The notes under the pieces were generated by a model. That model worked only from the letters and a program-made list of their open reading frames with translations, was not told the DNA's origin and ran no database searches. 64,000 nt of DNA, from positions 56,969 to 120,968 of the forward strand of contig NZ_JAFFQA010000012.1 in NCBI RefSeq assembly GCF_016919065.1, written 5' to 3'. Source of the DNA: Desulfobulbus rhabdoformis (GTDB taxonomy: Bacteria > Desulfobacterota > Desulfobulbia > Desulfobulbales > Desulfobulbaceae). This document shows positions 16,971 through 26,668 of the stretch, piece by piece. A program made the translations under genes and the position numbers. Numbering within the stretch: the first letter of the stretch is position 1; each line of letters begins with the position of its first letter.

Positions 16971-17807
16971 ATGTCTGATACCGCGGCCCTCTCTCTGGGC
17001 TTTTCTCCCTGTCCCAACGACACCTATATTTTTAATGCCCTTGTTCATGGAAAGGTGTGTGCAAAGCAGATTCAGCTGCAGCCACCAATGCTTGAGGATG
17101 TGGAAACGCTCAACAGTTGGGCTCTGGAGCAGCGGCTCGATGTCACCAAGCTTTCCTTTCACGCCCTTGGACATGTACTTGATGAGTATGCCCTGTTGCC
17201 CTCGGGCGCCGCTCTGGGAAGGGGCTGCGGGCCTTTGCTGATCACCGGCCCCACTGCACCGACCAAACCTTTGAGCCAGTGGAAAATTGCCATCCCCGGT
17301 CGTCTGACCACGGCGGCCCTGCTGTTGCGTCTGTATCATCCCGCCTGCGAAAATTTGGTTGTGTTGCGTTTTGATCAGATCATGGAAGCTCTTCTTCAGG
17401 GACAGGTTGACGGCGGTGTTATTATTCATGAGAGCCGTTTTACGTATCAGACCCTGGGGTTGAATTGTGTGCAGGATCTGGGGCAGTGGTGGGAGTCCAC
17501 CACGGGCCTGCCTATTCCTCTGGGGTGCATCGTTGCCAGGCGGAGCATCGATGAGGACCGTCGTGCTGAACTTGGGAGGGTGATACGTGAGAGTATTCTT
17601 TGGGCCGATGCCAATCCCCAGGCCTGCCTCCCTTATATCCAAGAGCACAGCCAAGAGATGGCACCTGAGGTGGTCAATAGTCATATCGGACTGTACGTTA
17701 ACGAATTTTCAAAGGATCTTGGTAATGAAGGGGGTGCCGCGGTACGGGAGCTGCTCGCTCGAGGTGCTGAGATTGGTCTGTTTCCCCGTCATTCCACGCT
17801 TTTTTAA
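16971..17807 (+). CDS. mqnD: 1,4-dihydroxy-6-naphthoate synthase
   Basis: Fourth step of the futalosine menaquinone pathway: converts cyclic dehypoxanthinyl futalosine to 1,4-dihydroxy-6-naphthoate. The 278-residue periplasmic-binding-fold enzyme has the signature SLGFSPCPNDTYIFNAL, DVTKLSFHAL, and GVIIHESRFTY with the catalytic His. Its stop overlaps the mobA start by one base. mqnA, mqnC and mqnE are not in the window. Confidence 0.94.
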   Translation: MSDTAALSLGFSPCPNDTYIFNALVHGKVCAKQIQLQPPMLEDVETLNSWALEQRLDVTKLSFHALGHVLDEYALLPSGAALGRGCGPLLITGPTAPTKPLSQWKIAIPGRLTTAALLLRLYHPACENLVVLRFDQIMEALLQGQVDGGVIIHESRFTYQTLGLNCVQDLGQWWESTTGLPIPLGCIVARRSIDEDRRAELGRVIRESILWADANPQACLPYIQEHSQEMAPEVVNSHIGLYVNEFSKDLGNEGGAAVRELLARGAEIGLFPRHSTLF

Positions 17808-18409
17808 TGGATACAACACAACAGACGTTGACTCCTGTTTGGGGTTGTGTGCTCATTGGCGGAAAATCAAGTCGTATGGGGACTCCAAAACACCTGATTG
17901 TACAGGATGGGCAGACCTGGGTTGAGCGCACGGTCAACATGTTGCGCCGCAGATTCGATCAGGTCGTTATTGCCGGAGCGGGCGAGGTTCCCTCTTCGCT
18001 TGCGTCCTCTCCGCGTATAGAGGATGCCGCCGGTATTGGTGGCCCCCTTGCTGGCATTTTGGCTGCTTTTCGTGCCTATCCCCAGGTTTCGTGGCTGGTG
18101 GTTGCCTGTGATCAGCCTGATATCTCCTTTGAGGCTATTGATTGGTTGCTTTCCTGCAGGGCGACCGGAGTGTTGGCCGTGCTCCCAGATATTGCCGGTA
18201 CAGGCCGGGTTGAGCCCCTGCTTGCCTACTATGATCGTAATATAGCATTGATTCTTGAGGCTATGGCTGCGCAGGGGCATCGGCGCATGAATCGATTACA
18301 GACAATTTCTGGTGTAAAAACACCAACTCCCCCTTCAAATCTTCACGATTCCTGGCACAATATCAATACACCCATAGATTTGGCCCAGTCACAAGGGCAT
18401 CTTGAATAA
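17807..18409 (+). CDS. mobA: Molybdenum cofactor guanylyltransferase MobA-like
   Basis: Adds GMP to molybdopterin cofactor to form the bis-MGD used by formate dehydrogenases and related enzymes. The 200-residue protein has the nucleotide-binding start VLIGGKSSRMGTPKHL, a GPLAGILAAF segment and VVACDQP with the metal-binding Asp. It starts on the last base of mqnD. Its final codons (CTT GAA TAA) lie inside the terminal repeat of the MITE-like element at 18395, so the stop codon is supplied by that element and the native C-terminus may have been changed. Confidence 0.88.
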   Translation: MDTTQQTLTPVWGCVLIGGKSSRMGTPKHLIVQDGQTWVERTVNMLRRRFDQVVIAGAGEVPSSLASSPRIEDAAGIGGPLAGILAAFRAYPQVSWLVVACDQPDISFEAIDWLLSCRATGVLAVLPDIAGTGRVEPLLAYYDRNIALILEAMAAQGHRRMNRLQTISGVKTPTPPSNLHDSWHNINTPIDLAQSQGHLE

Positions 18410-18496
18410 TTGCTTTTTCTGCCAATCCCGACGTCATACGTAAAATTTTACGCAATCCTTGGCCTTGATTGAAAAATCTAATTATTCAAGACACCC
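18395..18496. mobile_element. MITE-like element, family A, copy 2 (102 bp, internally deleted)
   Basis: The same terminal inverted repeats as the copies at 5999 and 56839 (left GGGCATCTTGAATAATTGC, right CTAATTATTCAAGACACCC), but lacking about 58 bp of the middle. It overlaps the mobA stop codon and is followed 11 bases later by a family B repeat. Confidence 0.8.
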
Positions 18497-18507
18497 ACAA
18501 GGATATC

Positions 18508-18599
18508 TTCCCTGAATCCGTGAGGATATATCGCTTCAGTTTCGCCTTTTCGCCAAAGGCTGATTACTGTGAACGGGAGCACCCTGTTTCGGATTCAGG
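18508..18599. repeat. Palindromic interspersed element, family B, copy 3 (short)
   Basis: The left arm TTCCCTGAATCCGTGAGGA and right arm CGGATTCAGG bound 92 bp. It ends 34 bases before the gdhA ATG, so it either carries or displaces the gdhA promoter. Confidence 0.7.
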
Positions 18600-18633
18600 T
18601 GTCCCCCCAACCTCTCATCGTTAAGGATGACGC

Positions 18634-19983
18634 ATGGAACAAGTTCTAGCCACAGTTCTCCAACGTGACCCAGAACAACAGGAATTTCATCAGGCCGTTA
18701 CAGAGTTTTTGGAAACTGTGAAGCCGGTGCTCGATCGACATCCGGAGTATCGTAATTTTGCCGTTCTTGAGCGTCTGGTTGAGCCGGAGCGGATGATCAT
18801 GTTTCGGGTACCCTGGATGGATGATCGGGGGAGGGTGCATGTGAATCGCGGCTATCGGGTCGAGATGAACTCAGCCATCGGTCCCTATAAAGGAGGCTTG
18901 CGCTTTCACCCTTCGGTGAATCTCTCAGTGATCAAATTTCTTGCCTTTGAGCAGGTGTTTAAAAACGCGTTGACCACCTTAAGCCTTGGAGGCGGCAAAG
19001 GTGGGGCTGATTTTGATCCCAGAGATCGCTCTGATACTGAGGTGATGCGTTTTTGCCAGTCGTTCATGTCCGAGCTTTTTCGTCACATTGGCGAGGATAC
19101 GGATGTTCCTGCCGGTGACATCGGGGTAAGCGGCCGGGAAATCGGGTTTCTCTTTGGTATGTACAAAAAGCTGCAAAATAAATTTACCGGCGTGCTCACC
19201 GGAAAAGGGGTGAGCTGGGGCGGAAGCCTGATCCGGCCGGAGGCGACCGGCTATGGCGTTGTCTACTTTGCCTCGGAGATGCTCACCCTGATTGGGCAGA
19301 CCATGGAGTGCAAGCACTGTCTGATCTCCGGTTCAGGCAATGTGGCCCAGTATACTGCAGAAAAAGTATTGCAGCTTGGGGGGCGGGTGCTGACCATGTC
19401 CGACTCATCGGGGTATATCTTTGATGAAGAAGGAATTGATATTGCCAAGCTTGAACACCTGAAAGAGTTGAAGAATGTCGAGCGGGGACGTATTGAAAAG
19501 TATTGTCAGCGCTATCCGCATGCAGAGTATGTCCCGGTTGATCCTGATCTTGATTATAATCCACTCTGGCAGCACGAGGCGGACTGTGCCTTTCCCGCAG
19601 CAACCCAGAACGAGATTAATGCCAAGGATGCACAGCATCTGGTGGAGGTGGGCGTGAAGTTGGTCTGCGAGGGGGCCAATATGCCCTGTGTGCCGGAGGC
19701 AATCAGCCTTTTTGCGGAAAATGACGTGCTTTTTGGTCCGGCCAAGGCGGCCAATGCCGGTGGGGTGGCGGTCTCTGGGCTGGAGATGGCGCAGGATGCT
19801 ATGCGTTTGAGCTGGACCCGGGATGAGGTTGACACCCGGCTGCGTTCCATTATGGAAAAAATTCATCAGACCTGTGTCGATGCTGCCGCCTATTACGGGC
19901 ACCCCGGTGATTATCTGGCCGGGGCCAATATTGCTGGTTTTGTCAAGGTGGGCAATGCCATGCTGGATCAGGGCGTTGTATGA
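18634..19983 (+). CDS. gdhA: NADP-type glutamate dehydrogenase
   Basis: Reductive amination of 2-oxoglutarate for ammonium assimilation. The 449-residue length fits the hexameric bacterial class. It has YKGGLRFHPSVN, the catalytic-lysine block GGGKGGADFDP, a VPAGDIGVSGREIG segment, and the coenzyme-binding ISGSGNVAQY Rossmann loop. AAGGA precedes the ATG. It overlaps bpt by ATGA. Repeat elements fill its upstream region. Confidence 0.96.
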   Translation: MEQVLATVLQRDPEQQEFHQAVTEFLETVKPVLDRHPEYRNFAVLERLVEPERMIMFRVPWMDDRGRVHVNRGYRVEMNSAIGPYKGGLRFHPSVNLSVIKFLAFEQVFKNALTTLSLGGGKGGADFDPRDRSDTEVMRFCQSFMSELFRHIGEDTDVPAGDIGVSGREIGFLFGMYKKLQNKFTGVLTGKGVSWGGSLIRPEATGYGVVYFASEMLTLIGQTMECKHCLISGSGNVAQYTAEKVLQLGGRVLTMSDSSGYIFDEEGIDIAKLEHLKELKNVERGRIEKYCQRYPHAEYVPVDPDLDYNPLWQHEADCAFPAATQNEINAKDAQHLVEVGVKLVCEGANMPCVPEAISLFAENDVLFGPAKAANAGGVAVSGLEMAQDAMRLSWTRDEVDTRLRSIMEKIHQTCVDAAAYYGHPGDYLAGANIAGFVKVGNAMLDQGVV

Positions 19984-20717
19984 TCGGTAAGGAACAGGGA
20001 CAACAAGGAAATCGTTTCCCGGTGTTGGGCGGTCTGGAACGCTACTTTGTCAATGCAGTGGCCGAATGCCCTTATGAGCAGCAGGATCGAGCCATCTATC
20101 ACCAGGCGGTGCTTGCTCAGGTTGATGACAGGAGCATGGGACACCTTCTGGCTCTGGGATACCGGCGCAATGGCAACTGCATGTACAACATGCGCTGTCC
20201 CAACTGTTCACTCTGTGTGCCCATTCGTCTTCGCCCTGAACGGTTCCGTCCCAACCGCAATCAACGAAGGGTGTGGAATAAGAACCGTGATGTCAGTGTG
20301 GAAATCGCCCCGCTGACCATGTCCAAAACAAATTTGAGCCTGTTGCAACGGTTTCTTTCTACCCGCTTTCCCAAGGGGCAATCCAGTGCGGAGAGCTACT
20401 ATGCTGGTTTTTTTATTACCAGTATCAGTCGCTGCTTTGAGATTCATTACAAGCTTGAAGAGAGGCTGATCGGTGTTTCTATCGTGGATGGCTCGGGGGA
20501 TTGGCTTAATGCGGTCTATTTTTTCTTTGATCCTGATGAAAGCTGGCGAAGCCCGGGAACCCTTAATATTTTGGCTTTAAACCGTATCTGCTTGCAGCAT
20601 GAGATGAAATATCTCTACCTTGGCTACTGGATTGATGGTCATCAGGGAATGAGCTATAAGAGCCATTTCAGGCCACATGAGGTGCTCATAGATGGACGGT
20701 GGCAGGAGCGAAGCTGA
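19980..20717 (+). CDS. bpt: Aminoacyl-tRNA-protein transferase (Bpt/Ate family)
   Basis: N-end-rule transferase that adds an amino acid (leucine in the bacterial Bpt class) from tRNA to proteins with acidic N-termini, marking them for ClpS-ClpAP. The 245-residue protein has the N-terminal cysteine cluster region (MRCPNCSLCVPIR) and the C-terminal GCN5-like part with YLYLGYWIDGHQGMSYKSHF. It overlaps gdhA by 4 bases. ClpS and ClpA, its downstream partners, are encoded about 12 kb away in this window, so a working N-degron route is plausible. Confidence 0.92.
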   Translation: MIGKEQGQQGNRFPVLGGLERYFVNAVAECPYEQQDRAIYHQAVLAQVDDRSMGHLLALGYRRNGNCMYNMRCPNCSLCVPIRLRPERFRPNRNQRRVWNKNRDVSVEIAPLTMSKTNLSLLQRFLSTRFPKGQSSAESYYAGFFITSISRCFEIHYKLEERLIGVSIVDGSGDWLNAVYFFFDPDESWRSPGTLNILALNRICLQHEMKYLYLGYWIDGHQGMSYKSHFRPHEVLIDGRWQERS

Positions 20718-20733
20718 AGAGGGGGCTCGAAGA

Positions 20734-20776
20734 TAAAAAAACGCTGGAATCGATACATCGATTCCAGCGTTTTTTG
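20734..20776. terminator. Bidirectional terminator between bpt and aspS
   Basis: A perfect long stem (ACGCTGGAATCGAT and its complement) with a very short loop, flanked by A-run and T-run, so it can serve both convergent genes. Confidence 0.92.
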
Positions 20777-20796
20777 TCTTGTCGGATGGGGGGGAT

Positions 20797-22584
20797 TTAG
20801 TTCTTTTCCTTCCAGTCCGGTCGTAAATGCAACTCGGTGAGCTGCTTGCGGGCAACGGAAGAAGGTGCCTCGGTGAGCGGACAGGTTGCCTTCTGGGTTT
20901 TGGGAAAGGCGATAACGTCACGGATGGACGAGGAGCCGGTCAAAAGCATCATCAACCGATCCACACCAAAGGCAATGCCTCCATGGGGCGGGGCTCCCAG
21001 CTCAAGGGCGCGCAGGAGGAAACCGAATTTTTCCTGAGCTTCCTCATCACCGATCCCCAGGGCCTTGAAAACGGTTTTCTGCATCAGGGGACTGTGGATA
21101 CGAATCGATCCACCGCCGATTTCGTTTCCATTGAGCACCAGGTCGTAGGCACGGCTCTTGACCGCGCCGGGATCGGATTCAAGCAGTTCCATATGCTCCT
21201 CAAAGGGGGCGGTGAACGGGTGATGGACCGCAGTATAGCGCTTCTGGTCCTCGTCGTACTCAAGCAGCGGAAAGTCGGTAACCCAGAGGAAATTAAACGA
21301 GTTTTCGTCAACCAGCTCCAGCCGGCGTGCCAGTTCCAAGCGCAACTCAGCCAGTACCTGATGGACCACACCGGGCTTATCGGCGCCAAAGAGGATCAGG
21401 TCGCCAGGCTGGGCATCCAGGGCCTGAGCCATGGCGTTGATTTCCTGCTCATTGAAAAATTTGGTGATCGGCGACTGCCACTCATCTTCTTTGATCTTGA
21501 TCCAGGCCATGCCCCGGGCACCGAAGCGTCCGGCATAGTCGGTGAGGTCATCCAGATCTTTACGGGAGAAGTTAGCGCATCCTTTGGCGTTGATCGCTTT
21601 GACTACGCCGCCTTTGGCTATTACGGTTTCAAATACCTTGAATCCGCATCCGCGCAGGGGCTCGGTCAGGTCGACCAGCTCGAGGGCAAAACGGGTATCG
21701 GGACGATCGGTGCCAAAGCGGCGAATGGCCTCATCGTAGGGCATGCGCTGGATCGGCAGTTGCGGCTCATGCCCGCGAATCTCCTTAAACAGGTTGAAGA
21801 TCATACCTTCAATGATGGAGATGATTTCCTCTTCGCTGACAAAGCTCAGCTCCATATCGATCTGGGTAAATTCGGGCTGACGGTCGGCGCGAAGGTCCTC
21901 GTCGCGGAAACATTTGACGATCTGGTAGTAGCGATCCATGCCGGAGATCATCAGGATCTGCTTGAAGAGCTGGGGGGACTGCGGCAGGGCAAAAAACTTA
22001 CCGGCATGCACACGGCTGGGGACCAGGTAATCACGGGCACCTTCCGGGGTGGACCGGGTCAGCATCGGGGTTTCAACCTCAAGGAACTCGTTGTCGTTGA
22101 GGTAGTTGCGAACGGTCTGGATTGCCTTGTGGCGCAGGATCAGGTTGTTGGCGACCTCCGGACGGCGCAGATCCATGTAGCGATACTGCAGGCGCAGGGT
22201 ATCGGAGATTTCAACCTCCTCGTCAAGCGGGAAAGGCGGGGTCTCGCTGGTGTTGAGAATGCGGAGCTCATCAACATAGACCTCAATGGAACCGGTGGGC
22301 AGTTTCGGGTTTTCCATGTCATCAGGGCGCTTGCAGACACGACCGCGAACGGCAATGACCCACTCGCTCCGCAGCTTGTGAGCCTTGGCGTGCACCTCGG
22401 GGTTAATCTCAGGGTTGAAAACCACCTGGGTGATACCCCAGCGATCACGCAGATCGATAAAGATCACGCCGCCATGGTCGCGGCGACGAAGGACCCACCC
22501 CATGAGAATGGTTTCCTGCTCCAGACAATCTGCATTCAGGTCATTGCAAGTGTGTGTGCGCCGTAGCGCGCCCATTGATTCCAT
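20797..22584 (-). CDS. aspS: Aspartyl-tRNA synthetase
   Basis: Class II synthetase of bacterial length (595 residues). It has the N-terminal anticodon-binding OB fold ([19 protein letters not shown]), motif 2 ([20 protein letters not shown]), the bacterial GAD insertion, and motif 3 ([13 protein letters not shown]). The ATG at 22584 is supported by GGAG at 9 bases. It lies downstream of hisS on the same strand with a 97-base gap, a common pairing. Whether it is discriminating, or also charges tRNA-Asn, cannot be judged here. Confidence 0.97.
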   Translation of the reverse strand: MESMGALRRTHTCNDLNADCLEQETILMGWVLRRRDHGGVIFIDLRDRWGITQVVFNPEINPEVHAKAHKLRSEWVIAVRGRVCKRPDDMENPKLPTGSIEVYVDELRILNTSETPPFPLDEEVEISDTLRLQYRYMDLRRPEVANNLILRHKAIQTVRNYLNDNEFLEVETPMLTRSTPEGARDYLVPSRVHAGKFFALPQSPQLFKQILMISGMDRYYQIVKCFRDEDLRADRQPEFTQIDMELSFVSEEEIISIIEGMIFNLFKEIRGHEPQLPIQRMPYDEAIRRFGTDRPDTRFALELVDLTEPLRGCGFKVFETVIAKGGVVKAINAKGCANFSRKDLDDLTDYAGRFGARGMAWIKIKEDEWQSPITKFFNEQEINAMAQALDAQPGDLILFGADKPGVVHQVLAELRLELARRLELVDENSFNFLWVTDFPLLEYDEDQKRYTAVHHPFTAPFEEHMELLESDPGAVKSRAYDLVLNGNEIGGGSIRIHSPLMQKTVFKALGIGDEEAQEKFGFLLRALELGAPPHGGIAFGVDRLMMLLTGSSSIRDVIAFPKTQKATCPLTEAPSSVARKQLTELHLRPDWKEKN

Positions 22585-22681
22585 AATCTATCTCCAAAAA
22601 TAAATCGGATCGAAGGTGTGGATCCGGGAAAAGCTCTTTGTTCAGGTATGTGAACCTCACCATAGTGGTGATTTAGGTCTT

Positions 22682-23962
22682 TCAGGCAGGATCAGTCGTT
22701 TCCTTGAGCAGGCTGCGCAACCGTTCGCTTTGTTGGGCGCTGGATCCACTTAAATCAAAAGGATTCTGCTCCTGGGAAGCCATGTTGCGTAAAATGGCCT
22801 GTTGTTTGGCGAGCTCGTCATCCCCCACAATGAGGGTGTAACGGGCGTTGACGCGGCTGGCCTGTTTGAGTTGGGCTTTTAAGCTGCGACCGCTGTAATC
22901 AATAGCTGCCTTGATCCCCTGCAGCCGCAATGCGTGTGTGAGTTTGGCGCAGGTCGTCAAAGGTTCCTGGCCCAAGGCAGCGATAAAAATATCCATCTGC
23001 TCAACAGGCAACTCTTTCTCCTGCAGCTGTTCCATGAGCAGGGCTATGCGCTCAAGACCCATGGCAAAGCCAATGCCCGGAAGCTTTGGGCCGCCCAGCT
23101 GTTCGATCAACCCATCGTAGCGGCCACCCGCTCCCACTGCTGCCTGGGCGCCCAGATCGGTGGTCAAAAACTCAAAGGTGGTGCGGGTGTAATAATCGAG
23201 CCCGCGTACCATGAAGCGGTTGATGCTGTAGCTGATCTCCAGTCCATCAAGTGCCTGGCGTACGTCAAGGAAATGCTGCTCGCAGTCGGGGCAGAGGCAA
23301 TCAAGCAGCGATGGGGCATCGGCAACCACCGCTTTGCAACCTTTTTGTTTACAATCAAGCACCCGCAATGGGTTGGTATGGGTCCTGCGCCGACAGTCAT
23401 CGCAGAGTGAGTCGCTGACCTTTTCCAGGTAGTTCACCAGCTGCTCTTTAAACGGTGGCCGACAAACGGGGCAGCCAAGGGAGTTGATCTCAAGGCTGGT
23501 TTGGATGCCCAAAGTATCTAAGAGCATCTGGCCCATGGCGATGAGCTCAGCATCAATCTGGGGCTCGACAGCACCGATGATTTCGGCATCAAGCTGATGA
23601 AACTGGCGTAAGCGTCCTTTTTGCGGACGCTCGTGACGAAACATGGGTCCAATGGTGAAAAGTCGCTGCACCGGACGCTGCACGTGCAATCCATGCTCGA
23701 TAAAGGCGCGCATTATAGAGGCCGTGGCCTCGGGGCGCATGGTCAACCCTTTATCGACAAAGGTGTACATCTCTTTTTCCACTACATCGGTCGCTTCGCC
23801 AATAGAGCGGACAAAAAGTTCTGTTTTTTCCAGAATTGGCAGCCGGATTTCACGCATTCCGAAGCGTTCAAAGGTGTTTCGGGCACATTCTTCAATGTAC
23901 CGCCAACGGATTGCTGTTTCCGGAAGAATATCTTTAAAACCGTTAATCGCTTGAATCTTCAA
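22682..23962 (-). CDS. hisS: Histidyl-tRNA synthetase
   Basis: Class II synthetase, 426 residues, close to the usual length. It has INGFKDILP at the start, TMRPEATAS (motif 2 region), GLDYYTRTTFEF, and GIGFAMGLERIALLM (motif 3). A mid-protein insertion has four CxxC-like cysteine groups, as in many bacterial HisRS. The start is taken as TTG 23962 because CAGGAG lies 6 bases upstream and the family begins there; the frame extends 19 codons to another TTG at 24019 that adds unrelated residues. Confidence 0.95.
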   Translation of the reverse strand: MKIQAINGFKDILPETAIRWRYIEECARNTFERFGMREIRLPILEKTELFVRSIGEATDVVEKEMYTFVDKGLTMRPEATASIMRAFIEHGLHVQRPVQRLFTIGPMFRHERPQKGRLRQFHQLDAEIIGAVEPQIDAELIAMGQMLLDTLGIQTSLEINSLGCPVCRPPFKEQLVNYLEKVSDSLCDDCRRRTHTNPLRVLDCKQKGCKAVVADAPSLLDCLCPDCEQHFLDVRQALDGLEISYSINRFMVRGLDYYTRTTFEFLTTDLGAQAAVGAGGRYDGLIEQLGGPKLPGIGFAMGLERIALLMEQLQEKELPVEQMDIFIAALGQEPLTTCAKLTHALRLQGIKAAIDYSGRSLKAQLKQASRVNARYTLIVGDDELAKQQAILRNMASQEQNPFDLSGSSAQQSERLRSLLKETTDPA

Positions 23963-24250
23963 GGAAAACTCCTGTTTTTCGGCGAGCTGCCGGGGAGGCG
24001 TCGCTCGGACTCCAGTCAAATATCACGAAAAATTTAGAAATGTACTCGTAAAACGGGTGAAAAGTCAAGCCGATGTGGTTGTATTGTGGTAGAATGCCAA
24101 CACGTATCTGCTTTTTTGATTTCTTTTTTGTGCATAGCCAAAATGCTGGTGCTCAAAAGAGCCGAAGTTACGCATTTCTCCACGCTCTTTCGCTTGGGGG
24201 ACAGACAAAGAAGCAGTATTTTTTATATATCAACAGATGAAGAGGCTTGA

Positions 24251-25228
24251 ATGAAACTGCCAGAATTGAAAATTGGATCCCTCATCGCTAAAATTCCCAT
24301 TATCCAGGGAGGGATGTCTGTACGTGTATCGACATCGGCACTGGCCATACCTGTGGCTGAGTGCGGTGGTATCGGTACCATAGGTGGCTCGGGAATCCCT
24401 GTTCCTGAATTGCAGGAAGATATCCGCAAAGCTAAAGAAGCCACCAAGGGAATCATCGCAGTGAATATCATGTATGCCATGCGAGATTTTTATGACCTGG
24501 TTATGGGGTCAATTGAAGCGGGCGCTGATATGATTATTACCGGCGCGGGTTTTTCTCGCGATGTATTTAAAATCGGCAAGAAATTTAATATTCCGATTGT
24601 CTCCATCGTCTCCTCTCCCGGCTTGGCCAAGCTTGCAGAAAAGCTCGGTGCAGCGGCCGTAATCGTTGAGGCAACAGAGGCCGGTGGGCATCTGGGAACT
24701 GAGACTCCGCTGCGAGATCTTTTTCCCTCCATCCGCAAGGTAGTGAAAAAAATTCCTCTGATTGCCGCCGGCGGGATCACCGATGGCTATGATATGGCAG
24801 AAATGATGGATAAATACGGTGCAGACGGTATACAGATCGCCTCCCGTTTCGTGCTCAGCAAAGAGTGCTCAGTCTCCGATGAGTTCAAGCAGGCTTTCTT
24901 GGATGCCAAAAAAGAGGATATTGTTTTGGTTTCCTCGCCGGTGGGCTTGCCAGGCAGAGCGGTCAAGACACCCTTTGTGGAGAAAATGCTGCGTGGCGAT
25001 GATATCTCCGCAGACAAGTGCCAGTACAAATGCTTGAAAAAATGCAGCTACAAGTACTGCATCAGTGAGCGGCTGCACAATGCTCTGGTGGGGGATGTGG
25101 AAAATGGCCTGGTCTTCTCAGGTGCCAACACCTTCAAGATGAATGAGATCCTCTCGGTGCAGGAAATTTTTAACCGTTTTGTACAGGCAGCAGAGTCTGT
25201 GTACAAGGAGCCGGTCCCGCAAACCTGA
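24251..25228 (+). CDS. Nitronate monooxygenase / NPD-type FMN oxidoreductase with C-terminal cysteine cluster
   Basis: A 325-residue TIM-barrel flavoprotein of the NPD group, which includes nitronate monooxygenases and the enoyl-ACP reductase FabK. FMN-site features are IIQGGMSVRVS, EATEAGGHLG and PLIAAGGITDG. The C-terminal third holds a cysteine cluster, CQYKCLKKCSYKYC, absent from classical nitronate monooxygenases and suggestive of a metal or iron-sulfur site. It is followed by pcnB, whose ATG shares a base with its stop. The physiological reaction is not clear. Confidence 0.85.
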   Translation: MKLPELKIGSLIAKIPIIQGGMSVRVSTSALAIPVAECGGIGTIGGSGIPVPELQEDIRKAKEATKGIIAVNIMYAMRDFYDLVMGSIEAGADMIITGAGFSRDVFKIGKKFNIPIVSIVSSPGLAKLAEKLGAAAVIVEATEAGGHLGTETPLRDLFPSIRKVVKKIPLIAAGGITDGYDMAEMMDKYGADGIQIASRFVLSKECSVSDEFKQAFLDAKKEDIVLVSSPVGLPGRAVKTPFVEKMLRGDDISADKCQYKCLKKCSYKYCISERLHNALVGDVENGLVFSGANTFKMNEILSVQEIFNRFVQAAESVYKEPVPQT

Positions 25229-26628
25229 TGGGCGCCATGAGCCAAACAGCTAAAAACACTGCAACAGAGGCACCGTCTACAGATCCGGTGAAAGCCAGGG
25301 TTATTCCCGAATCGGAACACCCCATTCGGGAGCCCCTGCTTGACCGGGAGGCCTTGAAAGTCCTGTATCGCCTGCGTGATGCGGGGTTTAAAGGCTACCT
25401 GGTCGGTGGTGGGGTGCGCGATCTCTATCTGGGACGGGCTCCCAAAGATTTTGATATCTCCACCGACGCTCGTCCCGGTCAGCTGCGTAAACTGTTTCGA
25501 AACTCCCGCACGATTGGTCGGCGGTTTCGCCTGGTCCAGGTTTTTTTTCGCGGCAACAAGATCATTGAGGTTTCCACCCTGCGCTCAAGCAGTGAGTTTG
25601 ATCTTAAGGGCGATGACGCGGTCCTGCCTTCCAATAACACCTTCGGGACCCTGGAAGAGGATGCCTTCCGTCGAGATCTGACCATTAACTCTCTGTTCTA
25701 CGAGATCGAAAATCGGACCATCATCGATTATACTGGCGGGGTCACTGATCTGGACCAGAAGATTATTCGGGTGGTGGGGGATCCAGACCGACGATTTACC
25801 CGTGATCCGGTGCGGATGATGCGGGCAATTCGCCATGCGGCTCGGACCGGTTTCACCATCGAAGCACAAACCCTGGCTGCGGTTGAGCAACATCGGGAGA
25901 AACTTAAGCTCTGTCCTCCCTCACGAATCCGTGATGAAGTGCTCAAGGATCTCCAATCCGGGGCCAGCCTGGCCTGGGCAGAGCTGTGCAAATCCTCTAG
26001 ACTTTGGGATATGTTGTTCCCGCTCTATGAACAGCCGCTGCAATCCCAAGACGGTGAGCGAATTTGGCAGGAGCTGTTACAGGTGTTTCGGGCACTTGAT
26101 CGTCTCCATGACAAGAGCCGCAAAGAGCACAACATCAAAGTTCCTGAATTTTTCCTTCTGGCGACCCTGCTGCTCCCCTGGGCCTGTCGCCGTTACAACC
26201 TGCCGGAGGCCAATGTGCGTGGGCAGGGCTATCATCGTCTTTCCCGAAAGATTCGTGAAGATGTGGATCGTCATTTTGGGGAACCTTTCAATATTCAGCG
26301 TATGGCCAAAGAGGGGATGACCACCCTCTTGATCAACCTTTCAACCATGCATCATGCCCGTAAAATGGGGAGCTATCCCAAGTGGCTTAAGAAAAAGAGC
26401 TATTTTGATAACTGCTCACGTTTCTTCGACTTTTACCTGGAAACCCAGGGGGGCAAACCGGTGGAAGCCAAATCCTTTGTTGTGGAACCTGCGCCGGCAG
26501 AAGCGACCGAGGTTATCTCTGTTCCTGCCAGTACCAGTGATTCTGGGGCTCGGGGCCGTCGAGGAGTGAATCCGGCCTTCAGTTCCCAGGAACAGGGGGT
26601 GTTTGGGCTGCGTAAAGTAGAGCAATAG
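25228..26628 (+). CDS. pcnB: Poly(A) polymerase / CCA-adding-type nucleotidyltransferase
   Basis: Class II nucleotidyltransferase that adds 3' poly(A) tails, promoting RNA decay. The 466-residue protein has the catalytic strand GYLVGGGVRDLYLGRAPKDF with the metal-binding DxD, RRDLTINSLFY, and RFTRDPVRMMRAIRHAA. A C-terminal helical region and a disordered tail follow. The arginine-rich PcnB-like segments favour poly(A) polymerase over CCA-adding enzyme, though the families are close. Its start overlaps the upstream flavoprotein stop by one base. Confidence 0.9.
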   Translation: MGAMSQTAKNTATEAPSTDPVKARVIPESEHPIREPLLDREALKVLYRLRDAGFKGYLVGGGVRDLYLGRAPKDFDISTDARPGQLRKLFRNSRTIGRRFRLVQVFFRGNKIIEVSTLRSSSEFDLKGDDAVLPSNNTFGTLEEDAFRRDLTINSLFYEIENRTIIDYTGGVTDLDQKIIRVVGDPDRRFTRDPVRMMRAIRHAARTGFTIEAQTLAAVEQHREKLKLCPPSRIRDEVLKDLQSGASLAWAELCKSSRLWDMLFPLYEQPLQSQDGERIWQELLQVFRALDRLHDKSRKEHNIKVPEFFLLATLLLPWACRRYNLPEANVRGQGYHRLSRKIREDVDRHFGEPFNIQRMAKEGMTTLLINLSTMHHARKMGSYPKWLKKKSYFDNCSRFFDFYLETQGGKPVEAKSFVVEPAPAEATEVISVPASTSDSGARGRRGVNPAFSSQEQGVFGLRKVEQ

Positions 26629-26668
26629 TGTCCCGCAGATGATGAACCAGTGGTGAGGGTGTCTGAGC

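Noticed and set aside
20827..22566. A 579-codon plus-strand frame opposite aspS
   Set aside because: It is the antisense shadow of a clearly real synthetase.
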